NCBI RefSeq assembly: GCF_945277285.1
Contig: NZ_CALYPR010000001.1
Coordinates: forward strand, 744,001-808,000
Direction of reading: 5' to 3'
Length of the DNA stretch: 64,000 bases
Source of the DNA: an uncultured Bartonella sp.
Lineage (GTDB): Bacteria > Pseudomonadota > Alphaproteobacteria > Rhizobiales > Rhizobiaceae
The notes under the pieces were generated by a model. The model was not told the origin of the DNA and did not search any database. It saw only the letters and a program-made list of their open reading frames with translations. Position numbers and translations under genes: made by a program. This document shows, in pieces, positions 16,684-25,627 of this stretch (position 1 is the first letter of the stretch; each line of letters begins with the position of its first letter).

Positions 16684-18261
16684 ATGTCAAAACTTACCGC
16701 CTCTTTTCGTCTTATCCGTGTTGGTTTCATTTTGGCACGAGAAGGTGTGTTAAGTGCACTTCCAAGCGATGGGTTACCGGCTTCGCTGGCTTTTTTTCAT
16801 CGTTTAGCCGGCTGGTTTGCCCGTAGAAAAACAAAAAAAACCGATCGCTCGGAAAATATGTCACGGGCAATGAACAAGCTTGGACCTTCCTATATCAAAC
16901 TCGGGCAATTTCTGGCAACCCGACCGGATATTGTGGGGGCTGAAGTTGCCAAAGATCTGTCGCGCTTACAAGACCACGTAGACACCTTCCCTTATGAACA
17001 GGCAGTTGCGCAGATTGAAGGATCACTTGGAAGAAAGATCGATGATCTTTTTGTAGAATTCGGCCCGGCAATTGCTGCTGCTTCAATGGCACAAGTTCAT
17101 CCAGCAATTGTGCGCAGTAAAGACGGAAGCCTGCATAAGGTAGCCGTCAAGGTTATTCGCCCGGGCGTCAGGCGCCGTTTTGCCAAGGATTTGGAAGGCT
17201 TTTATCTTGCTGCCGAAATGCAAGAACGTTACCTGCCAACAATGCGGCGATTAAAGCCTGTTAGTGTTGTTGATACACTTGCTCAAACCACAAAAATTGA
17301 AATGGATTTTCGCCTTGAGGCGGCAGCCCTTTCTGAAATTGCCGAAAATACCGCAAATGACAAAGGGTTTCGCGTTCCCACGGTTGATTGGGAACGGACA
17401 GGCCGTGATGTGCTTACAATGGAATGGATTGACGGCATCAAAATGTCGGATATTGAAGCACTTAAAGCGGCCGGTTTTGACCTCAATGCGCTTGCGGTCA
17501 CACTTATGCAATCATTTCTCAAACACACTTTGCGTGACGGTTTTTTCCATGCCGATATGCATCCGGGCAATCTCTTTGTTGATAAAAATGGCTGCATTGT
17601 TGCAGTTGATCTCGGCATCACCGGCCGCCTTGGCAAACAGGAAAAACGCTTTCTTGCCGAAATTCTTTACGGTTTTATCACCCGTGATTATCGGCGTGTT
17701 GCCAATGTGCATTTCGAGGCAGGCTATGTGCCACCCCATCATGATATTGAAAGTTTTGCCCAAGCCAATCGCGCCATTGGCGAGCCGATCCACGGGCAGT
17801 CAGCCGAAACCATTTCCATGGCAAAGCTCCTCACCCTGCTTTTTGAAGTGACCGAGCTTTTCGACATGCAAACACGGCCGGAACTTTTGCTTTTACAAAA
17901 AACCATGGTGGTCGTGGAAGGTGTTGCGCGCTCGCTTAACCCGCATTTCAATATGTGGAAAGCTGCGGAACCGGTTGTAAAAGAATGGATTACAAAAAAT
18001 ATGGGTCCAATCGGTATGGCAAAAGATTTGACCGAAGGGGCACAATCCTTGCTGACATTGGTGCGTCGAACACCGGAGCTTGTCCGCAGTCTCGAGCGTA
18101 TCGAGAGAGGTGCCGACGAGATGGCACAAAATGGATTGCATTTTGACGACGATACACTTGCCCGGTTCGCACGCGTACAAGGAAAGCAAAACCGCTTTGG
18201 CCGTTATGCTATTATTATTATGGCTGTGTGTATGGTTATTATAACTTTCAAACTCGTCTGA
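16684..18261 (+). CDS. ubiB: Ubiquinone biosynthesis regulatory kinase UbiB (ABC1/ADCK family)
   Basis: The 525-residue protein shows the UbiB set: KxGQ motif IKLGQFLATRPDIVG (72-85), the Ala-rich nucleotide loop AAASMAQVHPA (131-141), catalytic loop HADMHPGNLF (289-298), metal-binding DLG (309-311) and a C-terminal membrane segment from about 508. This atypical kinase/ATPase promotes the hydroxylation stage of ubiquinone synthesis at the membrane, in the Ubi complex. It starts at the base after the ubiE stop, so translation is coupled. Confidence 0.96.
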   Translation: MSKLTASFRLIRVGFILAREGVLSALPSDGLPASLAFFHRLAGWFARRKTKKTDRSENMSRAMNKLGPSYIKLGQFLATRPDIVGAEVAKDLSRLQDHVDTFPYEQAVAQIEGSLGRKIDDLFVEFGPAIAAASMAQVHPAIVRSKDGSLHKVAVKVIRPGVRRRFAKDLEGFYLAAEMQERYLPTMRRLKPVSVVDTLAQTTKIEMDFRLEAAALSEIAENTANDKGFRVPTVDWERTGRDVLTMEWIDGIKMSDIEALKAAGFDLNALAVTLMQSFLKHTLRDGFFHADMHPGNLFVDKNGCIVAVDLGITGRLGKQEKRFLAEILYGFITRDYRRVANVHFEAGYVPPHHDIESFAQANRAIGEPIHGQSAETISMAKLLTLLFEVTELFDMQTRPELLLLQKTMVVVEGVARSLNPHFNMWKAAEPVVKEWITKNMGPIGMAKDLTEGAQSLLTLVRRTPELVRSLERIERGADEMAQNGLHFDDDTLARFARVQGKQNRFGRYAIIIMAVCMVIITFKLV

Positions 18262-18534
18262 TCGGCTGCATCAGTCATTTGAAGCAGATTTATATTGGTA
18301 GTATTCCAGGCTTGCAGAAAAGTCCTCTGGCTCTTTGAACAGTTCCTGTTCCAAAAACAAACGGGTGAAGCGAGATCGTATTCATGTTTGGCGTTGTTGT
18401 GGCAATGGAAATGCAAACCTTGATGGTTTGTTTTTCACAAACATCGTAAAAACACTGGTGAATATTTATTTTGAATGAACAAATTTTTTGCAGTTTTTAT
18501 TTGGTAAAGTCATGTTTACAAGCGGTAGAAAGAA

Positions 18535-19737
18535 CTATTTCATGCCCAGTTCGACCCCTTTTTTACCGTGCGGCTCGCCAATATTGTTTTTCAGCCAACA
18601 CTGTTTTTTCTTGGTAATAAACGAAAATGCCTTACAACGTTTGTCACCAATACAGCCCATGAAACAGGAAAAATAGCTTGTATCGTCGATGTGCTTGTAA
18701 TCACCACCGGCTAAATCCATATCGCTAAAAGCAGTAAAATTGGTCATGCGTACCTCGTTTTTTCTGTCTGTATGATAACCACAATCGGCATCCTGATTAA
18801 TGATGAGGGCAACGACATCATCCTTCAACAGGCAAACACGAAAGCGCTTATTATAGGTAAATGCCTGACAGCGTGATTCACCCTGGCACGCTTGCGAACA
18901 TTCGTTAAAACTCTTTTCCTTTAGCGTTTTATAATCGAAACCTATCGCGTCATGATCATTCTGGATCACCATTCCGGCGTCTTCGGATTGCTTATCAGTT
19001 TCATCAGATGATACCTGTTGAGGGAGCGTTTCTTCGCCAAAGCACAAAATTTTATAAACAGATGGCGAGGCGGATTCGGCAATATCTGCCGTGGACGGGT
19101 GGGGAGCCACATTTTTATCGTCATCGGCATAAAAAATGCTCACTCCTTGTGCTTGCATAAACATTTCGGCAACTGTTGCGCGAACAGCAAAATTGACATT
19201 TTGGGCAATAAACCCCGTTTCATCAGCGAAATTTTTTGATAGCCCAGCCGTTGTAATGCCAATGACATGTCCCTCACGGTCAATAACCGGACCACCTGAA
19301 TTGCCCGGCTGGATCGGTGTTGATATTTGCAGATAGCGCGTATCATTTCCCAAGCCTGAAAGTGCACTGACATTTCCCGTTGTCATTTTGATGGAATCAG
19401 ACAACAGCCCATCAAGCGGAAACCCGAGTGCAATAATATCTTCTCCCAGTCTGATAACATTGCGACGTAAATAAAGCGGCTTGGTCTTGACGCCATCCGG
19501 TAACTTTATCAAAGCCAGATCATTATGGTTATCGACACGGATATCACCGCCTTTTCCCATTTTGGCAATCTCGACACGTTGACAACCATTGACCACGTGA
19601 GCATTGGTCAAAACCCAGCCATTATCCATTACGGCAAAACCACTGCCGGTTGACGATGGTGTTTCTGCCCACGTTACGTTGACGACTGAACCAGTCATAA
19701 CTAACCACATGATAAACCATGGAAAGAAACCACGCAT
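18535..19737 (-). CDS. Secreted trypsin-like serine protease with two PAN/Apple domains
   Basis: From the ATG at 19735-19737 (GGGGA eight bases upstream) the product has 400 residues: a signal peptide (cleavage near WAE), an HtrA-like S1 domain and two C-terminal PAN/Apple modules. The triad is intact: TNAHVV (His47), NDLALIK (Asp73) and GNSGGPV (Ser147). Each PAN unit has the expected cysteines: SFNECSQACQGESRCQAFTY and YFSCFMGCIGDKRCKAFSF with a later CLLK or CWLK. No PDZ domain is present. PAN modules bind proteins or glycans, so this is probably a periplasmic or exported targeted protease. It is divergent from coaBC. Confidence 0.88.
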   Translation of the reverse strand: MRGFFPWFIMWLVMTGSVVNVTWAETPSSTGSGFAVMDNGWVLTNAHVVNGCQRVEIAKMGKGGDIRVDNHNDLALIKLPDGVKTKPLYLRRNVIRLGEDIIALGFPLDGLLSDSIKMTTGNVSALSGLGNDTRYLQISTPIQPGNSGGPVIDREGHVIGITTAGLSKNFADETGFIAQNVNFAVRATVAEMFMQAQGVSIFYADDDKNVAPHPSTADIAESASPSVYKILCFGEETLPQQVSSDETDKQSEDAGMVIQNDHDAIGFDYKTLKEKSFNECSQACQGESRCQAFTYNKRFRVCLLKDDVVALIINQDADCGYHTDRKNEVRMTNFTAFSDMDLAGGDYKHIDDTSYFSCFMGCIGDKRCKAFSFITKKKQCWLKNNIGEPHGKKGVELGMK

Positions 19738-19893
19738 ATATATTCCCCACATCAATGAAGTTATTGCTTCATAAAAGTTCTACATGAGACATGTTTTAGC
19801 TGCAAGATGAGGTAGTTTTTAGCAAAATCAACAATAAACCTGTTTTAACTTGCCTTATCTTTCGCCATATTCTGGCTGACACTATCTTTTTTC

Positions 19894-19927
19894 TCCGTAA
19901 GGCTCTTCTTTATCCTTGCCTTACGGA
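19894..19927. promoter_or_regulatory. 10-bp inverted repeat upstream of RHH-coaBC
   Basis: TCCGTAAGGC (19894-19903) and GCCTTACGGA (19918-19927) are perfect reverse complements with a 14-base spacer, about 60 bases before the coaBC start. It could be an RNA hairpin in the leader or a DNA operator. Because the downstream protein has a FitA-like DNA-binding domain, autoregulation is possible; this is inference. Confidence 0.5.
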
Positions 19928-19989
19928 TTGGAGACAGCTACTGCTAACTTATTTCCTAATGATTTCATTGATTGCTTAAGAGGTTTATA

Positions 19990-21366
19990 ATGGCAAGCAT
20001 TACCATACGCAATTTACCGGATGAAGCAAAACAAAAACTTCGGCTTAATGCGGCAAAAAACCGGCGTTCAATGGAGGAAGAAGCGCGCCATCTTCTGACG
20101 TCTGGAGAACGGAACGAAAAATTTCCGCTTGAAGCCAGTTCAAAAGAAATGCAATCATTGCAATCAAAAACTATACTTCTTATTATTAGCGGTGGTGTTG
20201 CCGCCTATAAAGCGCTAGATCTTATCCGCCGCCTTAGAGAACGTGGTGCAAAAGTTACCATTGTGATGACCAAAGCAGCAACGGAATTTGTCACTCCTCT
20301 TGCCGCCGGCAGCCTTTCGGGGGGGCAAGTTTTTACCGATCTTTTTTCTAAAACGGATGAACATGATGTTGGGCATATCCGGCTTGCCCGATCAGCCGAT
20401 CTCATTATTGTTGCTCCGGCAACCGCAGACCGCATGGCCAAAATGGTCAATGGAATTGCCGATGATCTTGCCGGTGCCGTTTTACTTGCAGCCCGTTGCC
20501 CCGTTCTTGTTGCACCAGCCATGAATCCGGCCATGTGGTTGCATCCGGCAACAAAGCGCAATGTCGCGCAATTGCAAGCCGATGGTATAGAAATGATAGG
20601 CCCAGAACAGGGTGAAATGGCTGAACGGGGCGAAGCAGGACTTGGCCGCATGAGCGAGCCGTTAAGCATTGTTGCAGCAAGCGAATCAATTCTTGGTTGT
20701 TTTAAAAAACCGCTTGCTGGCAAGCATATCATTGTTACTTCCGGCCCGACTCACGAGCCTATTGACCCGGTGCGCTATCTTGCCAACCGTTCATCAGGTA
20801 AACAGGGGCATGCTATAGCGGCTGCTCTTCAGCGTTTGGGGGCAAATGTCACACTTGTTTCCGGCCCCGTCGCTATCGACGATCCTCAAGGGGTAAAAAC
20901 CATCCATGTTGAAACAGCCTTGCAAATGCTTGCAGCAGTCAGCCAAGCACTACCAGCTGATGCTGCCATATTTGTTGCAGCTGTCGCCGATTGGCGCAGT
21001 GCAGAACGTTATTCTAAAAAAATTAAAAAACAACAAGGGCTGTCTGCCCCGCATTTAAAAATGGTTGAAAATCCGGATATTCTTTCAACAATCGGCCATG
21101 CTCCCAACCGGCCGAAACTTGTCATCGGCTTTGCGGCTGAAACCGATGATCTGATTGGAAACGGACAAAAAAAACTCGACAAAAAAGGTGCCGATTTTAT
21201 ATTGGCCAATGACGTCTCCATTACCAAAGATGGCAGCAGTGTCATGGGCGGTGATCAAAACCGAATTTCGGTCATTAGCCATGATAATATCGAGACTTGG
21301 CCGCAAATGAGCAAACAACAGGTTGCTCAAAAACTTGCAGAAAAAATTGCGAATTTTTTTTCCTGA
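19990..21366 (+). CDS. coaBC: CoaBC with N-terminal FitA-like ribbon-helix-helix domain
   Basis: The ATG at 19990 follows GAGG and gives 458 residues. Residues 1-45 (MASITIRNLPDEAKQKLRLNAA...RSMEEEARHLL) are a FitA/Arc-type ribbon-helix-helix domain of the kind found in toxin-antitoxin antitoxins. A linker of about 15 residues leads to CoaC, with the flavin-binding IISGGVAAYKALDLIRRL, the catalytic GHIRL His and the PAMNPAMW motif, and then CoaB, with SGPTHEPIDPVRYLANRSSGKQG-type and AAVADWR motifs. The enzyme condenses phosphopantothenate with cysteine and decarboxylates the product in coenzyme A synthesis. The frame is continuous, with only a weak internal Met at the junction. No toxin gene is adjacent. 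Confidence 0.93.
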   Translation: MASITIRNLPDEAKQKLRLNAAKNRRSMEEEARHLLTSGERNEKFPLEASSKEMQSLQSKTILLIISGGVAAYKALDLIRRLRERGAKVTIVMTKAATEFVTPLAAGSLSGGQVFTDLFSKTDEHDVGHIRLARSADLIIVAPATADRMAKMVNGIADDLAGAVLLAARCPVLVAPAMNPAMWLHPATKRNVAQLQADGIEMIGPEQGEMAERGEAGLGRMSEPLSIVAASESILGCFKKPLAGKHIIVTSGPTHEPIDPVRYLANRSSGKQGHAIAAALQRLGANVTLVSGPVAIDDPQGVKTIHVETALQMLAAVSQALPADAAIFVAAVADWRSAERYSKKIKKQQGLSAPHLKMVENPDILSTIGHAPNRPKLVIGFAAETDDLIGNGQKKLDKKGADFILANDVSITKDGSSVMGGDQNRISVISHDNIETWPQMSKQQVAQKLAEKIANFFS

Positions 21367-21517
21367 AGAACTAATATTCCTATGTTTTTTATTTTTTTAA
21401 AAATTATTTCAACATGATAATAAAATTGTTTTTTTAAATGATTTGATTATGCAGTTTGCTCTAGCAATTGCGTCATAAACCCTTAAATCCGCATTAGAGA
21501 TCATTGAGTAAAGGACT

Positions 21518-22831
21518 ATGAAATCGATGAAAAAGAAATTGTTTGCGCTAAGTATTTTATTAGCCGGCTTCACTGCACTTCCAACTGTTTATGCCGCTTC
21601 ACCTTGTGGCGTTGCGGATTTGACACAATGTCCAACGCCGATTGACGAAAAAATTCCAGACGTCAAAGATATGCTCAAATGGGATATCAATGATCGTGTT
21701 ATCGGTTTCCGCAATGATTATCGTGCCTATCCGGGTGATGTTTTCAAACATGCGACACCACGCCCACTCCTGCGTCAAATTGTTGACATGTCCGGAGCTT
21801 CTTACACCATTGATAATCACACTTATAACCTTCAGGAATACATTGCGCGCAACAAAGTTTCCGGATTGTTGGTCGTTAAAAATGGCGTTATCGTAACTGA
21901 ATTCTATGGTCGCGGTAATACACCACAAACGTTATGGACATCGCGTTCAGTAGGAAAATCTATTGTATCAACGCTTGTCGGCGTTGCCTTGAAAGAAGGT
22001 AAAATCAAATCATTAGATGATAAGGTGGTTGAATATAATCCCGACGTAAAAGATACAGTTTGGGCCAATGTTACTATTCGCCAACTGTTGCAACACACGT
22101 CGGGTGTTAACTGGTCAGAAAACTACGAGATTGAAAACTCCGATTTTGCAAAATTGACTGCCTGTGAAGCCACTGAAAAAGCATATCCTTGTGTTCATGA
22201 TCTTGTTATCAACAAAACTCGTAAAGCTGATGCTAAACCCGGCACACTTTGGTCTTACTCTTCCGGTGGCGCATGGCTTTTGGGCGATACTCTGGAAAAA
22301 GCCGTCGGTATGCCTATCGCCCAATATTTGCAAGAAAAAATCTGGCAGCCATATGGAATGGTCAATGACGGTGTTTGGCACTCTTATGAAGTAGGAAAAC
22401 ATGATGTCGGTGCCCATGGTTTTAACGCAACCCTCGAAGACTGGGGGAAAATCGGCCAATTTCTGTTAGATAATGGTTCGTTGCCAAACGGCAAAACTAT
22501 TTTGCCATCCCAATGGGTTGCAGATGCACGTCATTGGAACCAAGCTAAAAATTCTGTGAGTGAAAAACATCCCGAAGGAACTTATGGTTATGAGTGGTGG
22601 AACAATTCGGTGCCTGCCAATGCTCACAATGTCGAGCCAAAAGAAGGTCTTAGCCAAGCTGACACAATGTGGGCACTGGGAATTTTCGGACAAATGATCG
22701 TCGTCAACCAGAAAGAAAATCTGGTTTTTGTGCAATGGTCAACATGGGAAAAAGCCGAACCGTCCTTTTCGGCTGAACCACTTGAAGCATCCCTGATGTT
22801 TAATGCAATTGCCAACAAATTAAGAAAATAG
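21518..22831 (+). CDS. Secreted beta-lactamase-fold serine hydrolase
   Basis: The 437-residue protein has a signal peptide (cleavage after VYAA, about residue 27) and the class C beta-lactamase/NylB fold. Catalytic motif SxxK is S144-V-G-K147, the YxS element is Y247-S-S, and the conserved RQLLQHTSGVNW leads the alpha domain. The family includes 6-aminohexanoate-dimer hydrolases, esterases and DD-peptidases, so the substrate is open; beta-lactam hydrolysis is not implied. It is monocistronic, with AAAGGA before the start. Confidence 0.88.
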   Translation: MKSMKKKLFALSILLAGFTALPTVYAASPCGVADLTQCPTPIDEKIPDVKDMLKWDINDRVIGFRNDYRAYPGDVFKHATPRPLLRQIVDMSGASYTIDNHTYNLQEYIARNKVSGLLVVKNGVIVTEFYGRGNTPQTLWTSRSVGKSIVSTLVGVALKEGKIKSLDDKVVEYNPDVKDTVWANVTIRQLLQHTSGVNWSENYEIENSDFAKLTACEATEKAYPCVHDLVINKTRKADAKPGTLWSYSSGGAWLLGDTLEKAVGMPIAQYLQEKIWQPYGMVNDGVWHSYEVGKHDVGAHGFNATLEDWGKIGQFLLDNGSLPNGKTILPSQWVADARHWNQAKNSVSEKHPEGTYGYEWWNNSVPANAHNVEPKEGLSQADTMWALGIFGQMIVVNQKENLVFVQWSTWEKAEPSFSAEPLEASLMFNAIANKLRK

Positions 22832-22930
22832 AAATAGCCTCAAGCAGAGGCCGCAACCGACAGAAATCCGTACTGTTTCAAGAAATTTGTCAGAATAGGA
22901 TTTGGTCATTAACTACTTAAAACAAAAAGA

Positions 22931-22960
22931 AGCCTCTTTGATGATTCAATCAAAGGGGCT
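22931..22960. terminator. Bidirectional terminator between serine hydrolase and adenosine kinase
   Basis: AGCCTCTTTGAT (22931-22942) pairs over 12 positions, one wobble, with ATCAAAGGGGCT (22949-22960). The minus strand continues into TTCTTTTTGTTTT, a good T-tract for the adenosine kinase transcript. The plus side tract is weaker. Confidence 0.8.
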
Positions 22961-23077
22961 TTGTTCAAAAAAAATCTGTTAAAAAAACCAACGAATTGCT
23001 TCCCTATTTCGTTTTCATTGTTGTGACAATAGAAAAACAGTACAAAAAACATAGAGAAGCGATCAATGCAGGCTTAG

Positions 23078-24082
23078 TTACCCGGCCTGAACGAGCCCGG
23101 ATTGTATTGCCAAATCCCTTAGCGAAAACTGTGCACGTGGGCCGGTTTGTTGAATAATGGCACTGGCACATAATGCACCAAGTCGTGCACTATCGACAAA
23201 AGACATGCCGTTTGTGTAGCCGTAAAGAAAACCGGCAGCATAGACATCGCCTGCACCGGTCTGGTCAACCACCCGTTCAACCGGATAGACGCCGACGGTG
23301 AATGTTTCTTCTCGCGATGTGATGATAGAACCTTTGGCATTGCGTGTTACACAGGCAAAGCCGTGCACATCGTTGCGGATTGCGGTGATTGCCATATCGA
23401 ATGATGACGTTTCGTAAAGCGACAGCAACTCCGACTCATTTGAAAACACAATATCGACAGTACCAGTGCGGATAAGTTCCAGAAAATCGTTGCGATAACG
23501 ATCGACACAGAACGAATCAGAAAGCGTAATTGCCATCTGATTGCCGCTTTCGTGGGCAATTTTCGCGGCCAGACGCATAGCCTGCTTGGCACGCGGCGGA
23601 TCCCATAAATAGCCTTCAAAATAGATCACTTTTGAATTGGCAACTTTGGTCACGTCAACGTCTTCCGGCCCGAATTCGACACAGGCACCCAAAAACGTAT
23701 TCATTGACCGTTCGCCATCAGGTGTATTGAAAATCATGCAACGGGCTGTCGGAGCACCGCCTTCCAGCGGCCGTGTATCATAGACTACTCCCTGTCCACG
23801 AAGGTCATGGGCAAAAACCTGACCCAAATGATCAGCGGCAACTTTTCCCATGAAGGCTGCTTTGCCACCCAGATTGGCAAGAGCTGCCGCAGTGTTACTT
23901 GCACTACCACCTGATGTTTCGACTGCTTGCCCCATACGCGAATAGAGAAGCTCAGCACGTTTTGCATCAATGAGGTTCATTGCCCCTTTGATAATACCGT
24001 TATTGACGAGAAAATTCTCGTCGGTTCGGGCAATCACGTCGACAATTGCATTGCCAATTGCCAAAACATCATAATGTGCCAT
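23078..24082 (-). CDS. Adenosine kinase (PfkB family)
   Basis: The 334-residue protein has the PfkB features: AIGNAIVDVIART at the start, SGGSASNTAAALANLGG (58-74), and the C-terminal DQTGAGDVYAAGFLYG with anion hole and catalytic base GAGD (276-279). The overall match is to the alphaproteobacterial adenosine kinases, which phosphorylate adenosine to AMP in purine salvage. Sugar specificity cannot be fully excluded from sequence alone. The start follows GGAGAG. It is divergent from the CysZ/EI24-like gene. Confidence 0.9.
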   Translation of the reverse strand: MAHYDVLAIGNAIVDVIARTDENFLVNNGIIKGAMNLIDAKRAELLYSRMGQAVETSGGSASNTAAALANLGGKAAFMGKVAADHLGQVFAHDLRGQGVVYDTRPLEGGAPTARCMIFNTPDGERSMNTFLGACVEFGPEDVDVTKVANSKVIYFEGYLWDPPRAKQAMRLAAKIAHESGNQMAITLSDSFCVDRYRNDFLELIRTGTVDIVFSNESELLSLYETSSFDMAITAIRNDVHGFACVTRNAKGSIITSREETFTVGVYPVERVVDQTGAGDVYAAGFLYGYTNGMSFVDSARLGALCASAIIQQTGPRAQFSLRDLAIQSGLVQAG

Positions 24083-24192
24083 CTCACTCTCCGTATTTCA
24101 CTATCTCCCGCTCTTTACCTGTTCAGAACACAAAAGACCAGAGAGCTAAAGTCCCTCTTGTTTCTTTTTATCCGCTTTCTATCTATATCCCC

Positions 24193-24900
24193 ATGATTCT
24201 TGATGCGGCCTTACGCGCTTTTCGGCGTTTATTTACCCCTCCCTTCCGTTCCATGCTTTGGAAAGCATTGGGTGCGACATTGCTTCTATTGGCCATTTTA
24301 TGGTTGGTCGTGCGGGAATTTTTCCTTTACTATATTTGGCCGTTGCTTCAGCAATTTGTACCGAATTTACCTGATTGGGCGGGTTGGCTTGGCTTTATTG
24401 CCGTAATTGTTTTTTCCATTGGCCTTGCGTTGCTGATAGCCCTTCTTGTTGCACCGATAACCGCAATGATTGGTGGCTATTTTATGGATGATGCGGCTGA
24501 AATTATCGAGAAAACGGATTTTCCGGACGACCCGGTAGGGCAACCAATGCCGCTTGGTCGTTCACTTGTCATATCACTCAAATTTTTAGGCCTGAGCATC
24601 ATTGGCAATATTATAGCTTTCATTCTTTATTTTCTGCCCGGTGTCAATCTTATCGCATTCTATGCCATTAACGGCTATTTGCTTGGACGAGAATATTTCG
24701 AATTTGCTGCCTGCCGCCACCGGACAGAAAAAAATGCCCATGAATTTTATAAGCACAATGCCCTAACCGTATTTTTTGTTGGCCTTATTATTGCGTTATT
24801 CGTTTCGGTGCCGGTGTTGAACCTTTTAACACCGCTTTTTGCCACCGCTATCATGACCTATCTTCACAAAAGTCTGTCACACAAATCCGATAATATTTAA
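24193..24900 (+). CDS. EI24/CysZ-like membrane protein
   Basis: The ATG at 24193 gives 235 residues with about four to six hydrophobic spans and the EI24-domain features: an N-terminal amphipathic DAALRAFRRLFTPPFRSMLWKAL, a central GYFMDDAAEIIE, and NGYLLGREYFEFAACRH. E. coli CysZ, in the same family, imports sulfate for cysteine synthesis. In Hyphomicrobiales this gene is normally annotated as a sulfate transporter family protein without proof. No cys gene is nearby. Confidence 0.82.
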   Translation: MILDAALRAFRRLFTPPFRSMLWKALGATLLLLAILWLVVREFFLYYIWPLLQQFVPNLPDWAGWLGFIAVIVFSIGLALLIALLVAPITAMIGGYFMDDAAEIIEKTDFPDDPVGQPMPLGRSLVISLKFLGLSIIGNIIAFILYFLPGVNLIAFYAINGYLLGREYFEFAACRHRTEKNAHEFYKHNALTVFFVGLIIALFVSVPVLNLLTPLFATAIMTYLHKSLSHKSDNI

Positions 24901-24960
24901 CTTAAACAATTCGGCCTGCTGCAACATCTTCTCGACTTTCGGAAGTTTTTGTGACAACAA

Positions 24961-25617
24961 GTGAGCATGAAGCCTGAAATAAAAATATGCGGTGTAAAAA
25001 CACCAGAAGCAATCAAAGCAGCCATTGATAATGGTGCGCATTTTATCGGCTTTATCTTTTTTGAAAAAAGTCCCCGTCATCTTGAAATTGCCACGGCGAA
25101 AAAGCTGCGCCCACTTGTTAAAAAACCCGTTCAGCTTGTTGCGGTAACGGTTGATGCAGATGACAATACAATTGCGACAATCGTTCAAAAGGTCAAACCG
25201 GACATTTTACAGCTTCATGGTCATGAAACGCCCGAGCGCGTAAAAAAATTGCGCGCTACTTACGGACTTCCTGTTATCAAAGCGTTTTCGATTCAAAAGC
25301 CGTGCGATGTTGAACAGATTTCACCCTATCGCAATGTGGCAGATATGATATTGTTCGATGCTAAAGCCCCCAAAGACTCACTCTTGCCCGGGGGAAACGG
25401 TGTTGCTTTCGACTGGTCGCTACTGAAGTCGCTTGACGAAGATTGTCAAACAGTGCTTTCAGGTGGATTGAATGCGCAAAATGTTGGTGAGGCCATCAAA
25501 ATTGCCTCGCCCGACATTCTTGATGTTTCAAGTGGTATTGAAAGCGCACCGGGCATTAAGGATGTAAAGTTGATTGAGGGCTTTTTTGATGCTGTCAAAA
25601 AAACAAGTGAACTCTAA
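24961..25617 (+). CDS. trpF: Phosphoribosylanthranilate isomerase
   Basis: The 218-residue (beta/alpha)8 enzyme starts at a GTG, or at an ATG two codons later; neither has a strong ribosome binding site. [12 protein letters not shown] holds the catalytic Cys, LQLHGHET the middle strand, ILFDAKAP the catalytic Asp, and [10 protein letters not shown] with DVSSGIES the phosphate site. It performs the Amadori rearrangement in tryptophan synthesis. It is first in the trpF-trpB-trpA-accD-folC run. Confidence 0.96.
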   Translation: MSMKPEIKICGVKTPEAIKAAIDNGAHFIGFIFFEKSPRHLEIATAKKLRPLVKKPVQLVAVTVDADDNTIATIVQKVKPDILQLHGHETPERVKKLRATYGLPVIKAFSIQKPCDVEQISPYRNVADMILFDAKAPKDSLLPGGNGVAFDWSLLKSLDEDCQTVLSGGLNAQNVGEAIKIASPDILDVSSGIESAPGIKDVKLIEGFFDAVKKTSEL

Positions 25618-25627
25618 GGAGACTGAG

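Noticed and set aside
19990-20150. A complete toxin-antitoxin pair around the RHH domain
   Set aside because: The RHH domain is fused in frame to CoaBC, and no PIN-domain (VapC/FitB) gene is found upstream or downstream.
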